Source of the DNA: an uncultured Chitinophagaceae bacterium
GTDB lineage: Bacteria > Bacteroidota > Bacteroidia > Chitinophagales > Chitinophagaceae
Assembly: GCA_937919945.1 (NCBI GenBank)
Contig: CALESY010000063.1
Location: 1-41,539, forward strand
Length of the DNA: 41,539 nt
Direction of reading: 5' to 3'
Shown piece by piece: positions 8,547 to 15,690 of this stretch. Both the position numbers and the translations under genes were made by a program. The number at the start of each line of letters is the position of its first letter. Position 1 is the stretch's first letter. A model generated the notes under the pieces. That model was not told where the DNA came from, did no database searches, and saw nothing but the letters and a program-made list of their open reading frames with translations.

Positions 8547-10241
8547 TTATTCTTTAAGAAACTTAGAACGAAGTACACTATCGAAGTTGGTATTTACTTC
8601 TATCATGTACAATCCTGGTGTTAATTGGGCAATATCCAGTTCAATTTTATTTTTACCCTCATCGATTATAGCATCTTTTATTAGTACAACTTTACCAGTA
8701 ATATCAAACACCTTAATTTTTGCTTTTGCTGCAGTTTTACCATCTATTTGAAGAGCAACTACTGTACTAGCTGGGTTAGGCATAATACCATTTAACACAA
8801 GTTGCTCGTTTTGGGTAACAATATTAGTTTGTGTGCTTTTCCCTTGTCCACCAAATCCACCATCACCACCATCAGTGGGATACTCATTAATATCCTCTAT
8901 GCAAATATCTATACATGTTGTACATCTACCTACAGCAGTTAAACATATTTTATATGTACCTGGTATTACACCACCTAATGGACTTGTGGGATATGCGTGG
9001 GCAACGCTTACAGGGCCAATATAACTTGAAAGTGGTGAACCGTCACCCCAATCAACAACAAACGCATTCGGACCGGTATGGCTACCTTCAAAAGATAGGC
9101 GTATTTCCCAAGGCTTTTCAGAACTACCATATACTTTAAAATGTGGATTGCATGGTCTTGTATCATTAGTATTACCCACAATTTCTTCTACACCATCGGT
9201 ATTACCGGGTATATAATTTGTAACAACAGGCTCATTTAAGCATAGCTTCGCTCTTTTTCTTAAACAACTACCAATTTGCAGGCTGGCAGAATAATTACCA
9301 TAAGTAGGATATGTATGGCTGATAAGACCAGCAACTGAAGAAGTAGTGCCATCACCAAACTGCCAGTCGTATCCTGCAGGGTGAGCAAAAGTATTTGGCC
9401 AAAAGTCAACATCTAATGGGTTAAAAGTAGAGTAGTTATAATCAAAGTTTGAAATTGCACTACAATCTTCTTCAATTTTTATGTAATCGATTTCGAATTC
9501 TACGACATTTTTTATTGAACTTGTACCTAAATAAAAACTGTGATTCAAATATGTGTGCAATGCAAATATTGTCGGTGGAATACCAGATGTTGGTACGGTA
9601 TAAGTAATTGAATAATTAGTCGTTGTGCCAGACCAAAAAACACCAGGAACAATGCTTCCTATTAAATCAACAGCTGTTGTATTAGTATTATATTGTGTAG
9701 GTCTATTTCCCCAATAATCCCAATTATGTGTGCCAAATGTTGTTGGATCTGTAGTATTAAAATTCCATAAATATTGTTCCTGACAACAAACATTATTATA
9801 AATAGTTTCTTCTAGTTGATTTCCAGAGTAAAGCTTTATTGCAGCAGATTGGGTAGGGAAAGAGCCCGAAGCTGCAGTCATGCCTTTTATCCCAACATTA
9901 ATTATGTATTTTTTACCTGGTATAAAATTAAAATTCGTAAAAATACCCTCACCTCTACCTTTTTCACCATGTTCATTATCCAGGCTACCATCAGCCACTA
10001 TACCAATTGTTGTAGGAGATACATAATGGGGTGTCCCAATACGAAACCATCTATTCGCATTACTAGCAGCGGAACAACTACTACTACTTCCTGTACAAAG
10101 AATGTCAAACGTACCACAATAAACTTCAGGACTACTACACTTATCAATTGCAGTTCCGAAACCATCCATATGAGAAAATAATGTCTGTCCATAACCAACA
10201 TGCTGCAATAGCAGCAATAAAGCAATAAGTACTTTTTTCAT
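8547..10241 (-). CDS. secreted PKD-domain protein with T9SS type A sorting domain
   Basis: A 564-residue secreted protein starting at the MKKVLIALLLLLQ signal peptide. An upstream in-frame ATG would precede the signal by 30 residues and is rejected. The N-terminal about 280 residues look like a beta-sandwich ligand-binding region rich in aromatic and Asn residues. Two PKD-like repeats follow, one with YDWQFGDGT and one with VVDWGDGSP. A Gly-rich spacer then leads to a type IX secretion C-terminal domain (IMPNPAS..., KVFDITGKVV, LTPGLYMIEV). Such proteins are exported and usually anchored on the cell surface. The ligand is unknown and no catalytic motif is seen. Its upstream region carries an imperfect palindrome at 10281-10303. 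Confidence 0.9.
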   Translation of the reverse strand: MKKVLIALLLLLQHVGYGQTLFSHMDGFGTAIDKCSSPEVYCGTFDILCTGSSSSCSAASNANRWFRIGTPHYVSPTTIGIVADGSLDNEHGEKGRGEGIFTNFNFIPGKKYIINVGIKGMTAASGSFPTQSAAIKLYSGNQLEETIYNNVCCQEQYLWNFNTTDPTTFGTHNWDYWGNRPTQYNTNTTAVDLIGSIVPGVFWSGTTTNYSITYTVPTSGIPPTIFALHTYLNHSFYLGTSSIKNVVEFEIDYIKIEEDCSAISNFDYNYSTFNPLDVDFWPNTFAHPAGYDWQFGDGTTSSVAGLISHTYPTYGNYSASLQIGSCLRKRAKLCLNEPVVTNYIPGNTDGVEEIVGNTNDTRPCNPHFKVYGSSEKPWEIRLSFEGSHTGPNAFVVDWGDGSPLSSYIGPVSVAHAYPTSPLGGVIPGTYKICLTAVGRCTTCIDICIEDINEYPTDGGDGGFGGQGKSTQTNIVTQNEQLVLNGIMPNPASTVVALQIDGKTAAKAKIKVFDITGKVVLIKDAIIDEGKNKIELDIAQLTPGLYMIEVNTNFDSVLRSKFLKE

Positions 10242-10280
10242 AAAAAAAACTTGGTTTAAATAAGTGAAATAAAATTGATT

Positions 10281-10303
10281 CAGATTAATCGCGATTGAAT
10301 CTG
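10281..10303. promoter_or_regulatory. imperfect palindrome upstream of the T9SS protein gene
   Basis: CAGATT and AATCTG arms flank the perfect 10-bp palindrome AATCGCGATT, with one extra G on the right side. It lies about 40 bp before the start codon. It could be an operator or a leader hairpin. No binding protein can be named. Confidence 0.3.
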
Positions 10304-10395
10304 TATGCAACATATAATCAACTTGTGTCAAACTAATATCACATTTGACGAATAGGCGGTTTCATTCATCGAAAGTACTCTTTCATCAGACGAAT

Positions 10396-10423
10396 GAAAA
10401 AAGCCATGTACTGATACATGGCT
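10396..10423 (-). terminator. intrinsic terminator after the Bax inhibitor-1 family gene
   Basis: Reading on the minus strand, a 9-bp stem AGCCATGTA / TACATGGCT with a TCAG loop is followed by TTTTTTCATTC. It starts 27 bp after the stop codon. Confidence 0.85.
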
Positions 10424-10450
10424 AAAATTTATTGCTATATATACCATTCA

Positions 10451-11200
10451 TTAATCCCTCCTGCCACCAAACAAACGTAACAACATCAGGAAGAGGTTGA
10501 TGAAATCAAGGTACAAATTGAGCGCGCCCATGATGGCGAGTTTCTTTGTATCAGATGCAGCAGTGCCTTCAAATTCTATGCCTTCACCAATGCGTTTCAG
10601 TTTTTGTACATCGTAGGCGGTAAGACCTGTAAATACTGCCACGCCGACTATGCTGATGATGTAACCCATCCTGTCGCTACCCAAAAACATGTTGATGAGT
10701 GATGCGATAACAATGCCTATCAACCCCATCGTAAGTATGCGTCCGAAAGATGTCAAGTCTTTATCAGTTGTATAGCCCATCACCGCCATAATACCGAACA
10801 TAAGCGATGCTGCCGCGAAACAACCTATTACAGAGCTTGTAGTATATATCAGCAGTATAAAACTTAAACTAATGCCTGTTACTGCCGCATACGCGATAAA
10901 AAACAATACCAATGCGGTAGCTGAAAGCCTGTTGAAAGCGAAAGACATGGTAAGTACAAATGCAAGTGGTGCAAAAGTTACTATCCACCCCAGCATATTA
11001 AGCCCGGTCGCTGTAGAGTTAATAAGCAGACCTATTAATGACTTATTTGACGCAAACAAAAATGCTGTGAACGCCGATATCGCCAATGCGGCAAACATCC
11101 ACAGAAAAACATTTGCCATAAAATTTTTGGCAATGGTACGCTTGCCTGTACCTGCTACGGCATAGTCTGTAAAATTGATAGGTGTGTTACGATCTTCCAT
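10451..11200 (-). CDS. Bax inhibitor-1 / YccA family membrane protein
   Basis: A 249-residue polytopic membrane protein with about seven hydrophobic segments after a soluble N-terminus of about 25 residues. The C-terminal region GLTAYDVQKLKR ... ALNLYLDFINLFLMLLRLFG is the hallmark of the TMBIM/Bax-inhibitor-1 family and includes the two aspartates that form the pH-sensitive pair in the bacterial calcium-leak homologue BsYetJ. It probably sits in the inner membrane and may act as a proton-sensitive calcium leak or in membrane-protease regulation. It is bounded by terminators on both sides and so is likely monocistronic. Confidence 0.93.
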   Translation of the reverse strand: MEDRNTPINFTDYAVAGTGKRTIAKNFMANVFLWMFAALAISAFTAFLFASNKSLIGLLINSTATGLNMLGWIVTFAPLAFVLTMSFAFNRLSATALVLFFIAYAAVTGISLSFILLIYTTSSVIGCFAAASLMFGIMAVMGYTTDKDLTSFGRILTMGLIGIVIASLINMFLGSDRMGYIISIVGVAVFTGLTAYDVQKLKRIGEGIEFEGTAASDTKKLAIMGALNLYLDFINLFLMLLRLFGGRRD

Positions 11201-11250
11201 TATTATATATTTATGTACTGTAAAGTAACATAAAAATTAGTTAACACAAA

Positions 11251-11281
11251 TGCAAAAGCCGATGCATTAGCACCGGCCTTG
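11251..11281 (-). terminator. probable terminator of the sigma / anti-sigma / sensor operon
   Basis: On the minus strand, GGCCGGTGC - TAAT - GCATCGGC forms an 8-9 bp stem with one mismatch, followed by TTTTGCATTTGTG. It lies 30 bp past the stop of the sensor-like gene. Confidence 0.6.
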
Positions 11282-11310
11282 TAGAATGCAACACCCCTAT
11301 TGCATATTCT

Positions 11311-11796
11311 TTAATGCTTTCTGTTGTGATGAGGTGGCGGAGGTGGCCCAAACCGTCTGGCTATTGCCTCTATAAATTCATCGTATAGTTTGTACTGTTC
11401 AGGTTTTAATATCGTCTTCAATTCGCGGAAGTGGTTGAAATTCACCATTTCTTTTGCACGGTTATTGGCAGCAATCAGCAGCATCAGGCTATCAGTCTTT
11501 GTGCTATCCACCACTTCGTCATGCAGCAATTTAAAGAGTGCATCGTGCAATTGTTTACTTTCTTCGCGCAGTTGTCTGCTATCGTGCTGATGCTTATCCC
11601 GCAATCCATCAAATTTCGCTTGCTGTGATTCGTCCAGTTGCAGGCTTTCAATAATAAAAGGTGCCGGTTCTCCCTTGTGGTATCGCCCCATGTCTTTGGG
11701 TTCCGCATTCTTACCTTTCCACAAATACGCTAATACACCAAAATTCAGCAATAATAGTGCTAAGATGATTATCCTGTAAAATGTTTCCTTGCTCAT
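11311..11796 (-). CDS. membrane-anchored periplasmic Spy/CpxP/CnrX-like metal-sensor protein
   Basis: A 161-residue protein with one N-terminal membrane anchor (about residues 6-25) and a helical, highly charged periplasmic part. Two LTxxQ-like motifs, LDESQQAKF (about 53-61) and LKPEQYKLYDEF (about 130-141), place it in the Spy/ZraP/CnrX group of helical hairpin sensors and chaperones. Histidines cluster in DKHQHDSRQ, KQLHD and LLHDE, and the tail is PPPPPHHNRKH. All of these could bind metal, though no site is proven. The start ATG overlaps the stop of the upstream anti-sigma-like gene by four bases (ATGA), implying translational coupling. By context it is the periplasmic sensor of the sigma module. 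Confidence 0.75.
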   Translation of the reverse strand: MSKETFYRIIILALLLLNFGVLAYLWKGKNAEPKDMGRYHKGEPAPFIIESLQLDESQQAKFDGLRDKHQHDSRQLREESKQLHDALFKLLHDEVVDSTKTDSLMLLIAANNRAKEMVNFNHFRELKTILKPEQYKLYDEFIEAIARRFGPPPPPHHNRKH

Positions 11797-12095
11797 ATAC
11801 CTCCCATTTCTCCGTTATCCAAAATGCCATAATACTCCACTACAGCCCTTGCATCGCCAGATGGCATCGCGTCTTGTTTTTTAGACAATAATGCCAGATT
11901 CAGCATAATCAGTACTGCTACACTAGCAGCAGCAGCAGATAACGTACCTAACGATACCGTTCTACCCTTTGAAAATGGGATGGATACACGTTGCTCTATC
12001 AACCTGAACAAGGCATCATTCGGCACTGCCCTTGCTGCTCCATCCATACTATTTAGTATGTCCTCTGCTTGCCTGTTAAACGTTTTTCGTTTCAT
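11793..12095 (-). CDS. small single-pass membrane protein, probable anti-sigma factor
   Basis: A 100-residue protein. About 47 soluble N-terminal residues (FNRQAEDILNSMDG, then ALFRLIEQRV) precede one transmembrane segment near residues 49-68 rich in Ala/Val/Leu. About 30 residues follow outside, ending EYYGILDNGEMGGI. I recognise no named domain. The size, topology and position between an ECF sigma gene and a periplasmic sensor gene match CnrY-type anti-sigma factors, in which the short cytoplasmic helix region clamps the sigma factor. It lies 30 bp after the sigma stop and overlaps the next gene by 4 bp. Function is inferred from context. Confidence 0.6.
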   Translation of the reverse strand: MKRKTFNRQAEDILNSMDGAARAVPNDALFRLIEQRVSIPFSKGRTVSLGTLSAAAASVAVLIMLNLALLSKKQDAMPSGDARAVVEYYGILDNGEMGGI

Positions 12096-12125
12096 TGGTA
12101 TATTCTTTAGACGTTATTTTTTATA

Positions 12126-12704
12126 TTATCCTTCGTCCGACTTATAATAATCCGACAATATTTTTCTCAAGTTGGCTTTTGCCCGTTGCAATAAGGATTC
12201 TACTGCTTTTTCGCCTACTCCCATTATGTTGGCTATTTCTCTTTGTGAAAGGCCCTCAATTTGTTTTAAAATAAATGCTGTTTGCTGGTTTTCTGGCAGT
12301 TGGCGGATGGCTTTGAACAGCATTATTGATTGCTCCCTATTTTCTGCTTTTACACCAGGGTGTTCAAACGTAGGTGCATCGTGCATCAAAGCCCCCGTAT
12401 CTCTGTTAAAGATGCTGGTTAAAAAAGAAAAGCGTTTTTGCCTGTTATTATATCTCAGCCTGTCAAGACATTTGTTTACCGTTATACGGTATATCCAAGT
12501 AGATACACTCGCATTGCCCTGATATTTGGCGGCAGCATGGTGTATCTCTACAAACACATCTTGCGTAGCTTCTTCTGCATCACCCGTATTTTGCAGGTAA
12601 GACAAGCAGGTATTGTAAACCCTTGCCTTAAACAACTCGTATAGCTGCCTGAAAGCGTCATTATCGCCTTTTGCTATGTATTGTAATAATTCTTCAGGCA
12701 ACAT
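12126..12704 (-). CDS. ECF-type sigma-70 family RNA polymerase sigma factor
   Basis: A 192-residue ECF sigma factor. Region 2 covers about residues 10-80 (LYELFKARVYNTCLSYLQN, EEATQDVFVEIHHA, STWIYRITVNKCLDRLR). Region 4 covers about 130-185 (LPENQQTAFILKQIEGLSQREIANIMGVGEKAVESLLQRAKANLRK) with its helix-turn-helix. It lacks region 1 and region 3, as expected for ECF factors. It leads a three-gene operon whose next genes encode a small membrane protein and a Spy/CnrX-like periplasmic protein, so it is probably released by an envelope signal. The divergent gene at 12783 and the operon itself are plausible targets. Direct repeats lie directly upstream. Confidence 0.93.
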   Translation of the reverse strand: MLPEELLQYIAKGDNDAFRQLYELFKARVYNTCLSYLQNTGDAEEATQDVFVEIHHAAAKYQGNASVSTWIYRITVNKCLDRLRYNNRQKRFSFLTSIFNRDTGALMHDAPTFEHPGVKAENREQSIMLFKAIRQLPENQQTAFILKQIEGLSQREIANIMGVGEKAVESLLQRAKANLRKILSDYYKSDEG

Positions 12705-12706
12705 AC

Positions 12707-12727
12707 TTTACAATAAGTTTTACAATA
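12707..12727. repeat. 9-bp direct repeat upstream of the sigma factor gene
   Basis: TTTACAATA occurs at 12707-12715 and again at 12719-12727, 12 bp apart, between the divergent sigma and DUF922 genes. This is near one helical turn. It could be an autoregulatory promoter or operator element or a chance AT-rich repeat. Confidence 0.4.
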
Positions 12728-12782
12728 TATAGAAATCTGTCTCAATCGTTCAAACATGAGAATAAGTATTTTCGCAACAGAT

Positions 12783-13832
12783 ATGAATACTGTACGAAGT
12801 TTGATTGCTATACTGCTATTTGCTGTACCATATATATCGCTGGCACAAGATGTAAAAACCATCAGGCTGAAACCGAACAAAAACCTGTACAAACCACGCA
12901 ACTATTACGTAAGCAAAGTAGTTGATGCAAGAGATGACACAACGAATATCGGTATAATACGGACAGGCATTATCAACAAACCTGTCCCAGTAACACTGGA
13001 TGGCGGGGTTGCGCAGTCCATTAGTCAATTCATCAACAGCAGCATACAGCAAGATGAAAACAATGATGCAATGGAAATGCACATTACACAACTGAAAATT
13101 GCAGAAAAGAATGTAGATGTGCGCCAACAGTCAGAAGTGGCTTTTGTTGTTGCGTTTTACCAAAATAGCAATAAACTGGTAGAATATACTGGCTCATCGT
13201 ATATACAAAGTGGTTTTGATGCCGGTGCTTATTTAGAAAAGCTGATAAAAGGCAGCATAGAGCGTAGCCTGAAGGATTTTGACAAGTGGTACACACGCAC
13301 CGAAACTACTGCAGGTGTGCAAACAACTGTTCATTTTCTGTCAACCACTGACGACAATGATTTAATATTGTATAGTAACCAACGTAAACTAAAACTCAAT
13401 GATTTTCAGGGTGAGCCTGATGAGATGAGCAAAGGCAGTGCTGCTACGTATAGCGGTATAGGTATGAAATATACACACGAAAGAAAAGGAAGGACAGTCA
13501 AGCTGGATGTAACTCTATATGTGTACTTCGACAAATCAAAATCTTGGTGTAAGGAAAATGGCAGAAGCGCAAAAACCCTCAACCACGAGCAACTGCATTT
13601 TGACATTACCGCACTCAATGCATGTGCGCTAATGCAGGAAATAAAGACTTTCAACTTCAGTATAGAAAACTATGCTGCTGAACTGGAAAACCTGCTCAAA
13701 GAGGCAGATAAAAGCGGCAGCAAACTACAAAACGATTACGACAGGGAAACCACACATGGCATCAAACAAGAGATACAAAACCAATGGGACGAAGACATAC
13801 GAACCAAGTTGGCAAACGTATACTGTTACTAA
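12783..13832 (+). CDS. secreted DUF922-type protein with HExxH motif
   Basis: A 349-residue protein with a signal peptide (MNTVRSLIAILLFAVPYISLAQ). ATG 12783 is chosen over ATG 12756 because it begins the signal. Residues about 25-190 form an uncharacterised domain that resembles small envelope-lipoprotein folds (VVDARDDTTNIGIIRTG..., then a binding-like beta region). The C-terminal part (about 205-300) resembles DUF922, a predicted secreted zinc-dependent protease family. It contains NHEQLHFDI with HEQLH as the HExxH at about 268-272, but no confirmed third ligand. It is transcribed divergently from the ECF sigma gene, separated by only 78 bp. A proteolytic role is inferred, not shown. Confidence 0.7.
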   Translation: MNTVRSLIAILLFAVPYISLAQDVKTIRLKPNKNLYKPRNYYVSKVVDARDDTTNIGIIRTGIINKPVPVTLDGGVAQSISQFINSSIQQDENNDAMEMHITQLKIAEKNVDVRQQSEVAFVVAFYQNSNKLVEYTGSSYIQSGFDAGAYLEKLIKGSIERSLKDFDKWYTRTETTAGVQTTVHFLSTTDDNDLILYSNQRKLKLNDFQGEPDEMSKGSAATYSGIGMKYTHERKGRTVKLDVTLYVYFDKSKSWCKENGRSAKTLNHEQLHFDITALNACALMQEIKTFNFSIENYAAELENLLKEADKSGSKLQNDYDRETTHGIKQEIQNQWDEDIRTKLANVYCY

Positions 13833-13878
13833 TAGCCGATTTAACACAGCTTTATAAAACAGCATTCATTTTTCATTA

Positions 13879-13886
13879 TAGCTTTG
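13879..13886 (+). promoter_or_regulatory. -7 promoter element for the AIM24 gene
   Basis: TAGCTTTG matches TAnnTTTG and lies 22 bp before the ATG at 13909. A -33 TTG is not evident. Confidence 0.4.
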
Positions 13887-13908
13887 ACAACTATTAATAC
13901 AGCAATCT

Positions 13909-14703
13909 ATGCGTAGCAACCACGAAATTGATTACCGCATCGTCGGCGAAGAGATGCAATATGTAGAGGTAGAGCTCGACCCGCAAGAGACGGCTATTGC
14001 AGAGGCAGGTAGCTTTATGATGATGGACGATGGCGTACAAATGGAAACCATCTTTGGCGATGGCAACCAGCAGAACAAAGGCATCATGGGTAAACTACTT
14101 TCAGCTGGTAAGAGGTTATTAACAGGTGAAAGTCTTTTTATGACCACCTATACCAACATAGGTCAAGGTAAAAAGCGTGTATCGTTTGCATCACCTTATC
14201 CAGGCAAAATCATTCCACTTGATTTGCAAGAACTTGGTGGTAAAATCACGTGCCAGAAAGACGCTTTTCTCTGCGCGGCAAAAGGAGTAGCTATTGGTAT
14301 TGAATTTCAAAAGAAACTGGGTACAGGGTTATTTGGTGGCGAAGGCTTTATTATGCAAAAGCTGGAAGGAGATGGTATGGCTTTTGTACATGCAGGTGGC
14401 CACGTATTGCAACGTGAACTGCAACCCGGCGAAATGCTGAAAATAGATACTGGTTGTGTAGTGGCATTCACACGTAGTATTGATTACGACATACAATTTG
14501 TAGGTGGTGTAAAAAACACACTATTTGGTGGAGAGGGTGTGTTTTTTGCTACGCTACGCGGTCCGGGTACTGTATGGATACAGACTTTGCCCATCAGCAG
14601 GTTAGCAGGGCGCATACTGGCTTACGGCACATACAACCGTAAAGAAGAAGGCAGCATACTGGGTGGCATAGGCAATATGCTCGACGGTGATGGTTGGAGG
14701 TAA
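13909..14703 (+). CDS. TIGR00266 / AIM24 family protein
   Basis: A 264-residue cytoplasmic protein with no signal peptide. The features AIAEAGSFMMMDDGVQMET near the N-terminus, GESLFMTTYTN, KDAFLCAAKGVAIGIEFQKK, LFGGEGFIMQKLEGDGMAFVHAGG and a C-terminal GPGTVWIQTLPISRLA are characteristic of TIGR00266/AIM24. This is a trimeric double-beta-prism fold related to yeast mitochondrial Aim24. The biochemical role in bacteria is unknown. It has its own -7 element. A small hairpin (AAGGGA / TCCCTT, 14702-14719) overlaps the stop codon. Confidence 0.92.
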   Translation: MRSNHEIDYRIVGEEMQYVEVELDPQETAIAEAGSFMMMDDGVQMETIFGDGNQQNKGIMGKLLSAGKRLLTGESLFMTTYTNIGQGKKRVSFASPYPGKIIPLDLQELGGKITCQKDAFLCAAKGVAIGIEFQKKLGTGLFGGEGFIMQKLEGDGMAFVHAGGHVLQRELQPGEMLKIDTGCVVAFTRSIDYDIQFVGGVKNTLFGGEGVFFATLRGPGTVWIQTLPISRLAGRILAYGTYNRKEEGSILGGIGNMLDGDGWR

Positions 14704-14728
14704 GGGATATAATTCCCTTTAAAGATAA

Positions 14729-14786
14729 ATAGGTTAATAAGTGAGCAGGTGGAGATTACGACCATACTGCAAGCTTATTAACCTAT
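14729..14786. repeat. 13-bp inverted repeat between convergent genes
   Basis: ATAGGTTAATAAG (14729-14741) and CTTATTAACCTAT (14774-14786) are perfect inverted arms around a 32-nt loop. It may act as a bidirectional terminator for the AIM24 and DUF4412 genes, but the loop is long and no T tract follows. Confidence 0.5.
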
Positions 14787-14798
14787 CCTATTTATAAC

Positions 14799-15587
14799 CT
14801 ACCGCATTCCCTGCTTGTAATCACTCATTTTTACATTGTAGTTAGCCGTTTGGTTCAGGTTTACTACCTGCATCTTACTTTCTATCTGGTCGTTTTTGTA
14901 AAAGCTACCTTCCATCATCATACCCGCCATTTTGTTAGTACCCATATAGGCATAGGGGCTACGCATAAAGCTCTGTGATATATCTATCGGCAACTTACCG
15001 GCTATCCATATCTCGCTGCGGCGGTTGCGGTCTTCATCTATACACACATATTCCTCACAGCTATACCCTTCTATGGTTTTTGTTTTACCTGTTTTTTTGC
15101 AGTCGTTTTTGTACTTGCCATCCGTTTGTTGTTTCCCACGGTTGGCTTGTGCCTCAGCACTCATAAACGCGTTGATGTTCATTGCCATGTAGGTTTTCTC
15201 ATTCTCGTCTATCATCACCGTACTGTTATTGTCATAGTCATATATCATAAACATCACACTGCGCTTGCGTTTGGCATTCTTATCATCCATCCTGGCAGCA
15301 AAGTATTTTTCATTGCCATTCAGGTAGTAGTCTATCTCATTCTCATCTTTGGGTTCACCATCTTTATAGCTGGTTATGCGCATCCGTAGCGATATAGGAA
15401 ATTTGTACTCGTCTTCTGTCTTCCCATTCATGGCGCTGTTCAGCCAATCCATACCTTTTTGCTTGTCGGCAGCGTGCTCGTTTTCGTATTTCTTCTCTAT
15501 GGCGCGCCTTGCGTAGCCGCTGCCAGGCTGTGCATATATGGTGTTGCAGATGGCAGCCAATACTATTGTAAAGACTAATTTTTTCAT
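14799..15587 (-). CDS. secreted DUF4412-like protein
   Basis: A 262-residue protein with a clear signal peptide (MKKLVFTIVLAAICNTIYAQ). After a charged helical stretch, the region from about 60 onward has the pattern of DUF4412: alternating strands, YDYDNNSTVMIDENEKTYMAMN, then GYSCEEYVCIDEDRNRRSEIWIAGKLP. It is expected in the periplasm and may have an outer-membrane-lipoprotein-carrier-like or beta-sandwich fold. Function is unknown. Transcription converges with the AIM24 gene and diverges from the DUF58 gene. Confidence 0.75.
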   Translation of the reverse strand: MKKLVFTIVLAAICNTIYAQPGSGYARRAIEKKYENEHAADKQKGMDWLNSAMNGKTEDEYKFPISLRMRITSYKDGEPKDENEIDYYLNGNEKYFAARMDDKNAKRKRSVMFMIYDYDNNSTVMIDENEKTYMAMNINAFMSAEAQANRGKQQTDGKYKNDCKKTGKTKTIEGYSCEEYVCIDEDRNRRSEIWIAGKLPIDISQSFMRSPYAYMGTNKMAGMMMEGSFYKNDQIESKMQVVNLNQTANYNVKMSDYKQGMR

Positions 15588-15690
15588 ATCGTGGTGAGAT
15601 TTGATTATAAAATTAGTAAAAACATCTATGCGTACGCGTTAATTTATAAATGCTATTTAACAGATTCTTGCAACAGGATTACTTATTTTC

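Noticed and set aside
10241..10331. Upstream start adding 30 residues to the T9SS protein
   Set aside because: It would place the signal peptide internally; the start at 10241 gives a standard signal sequence.
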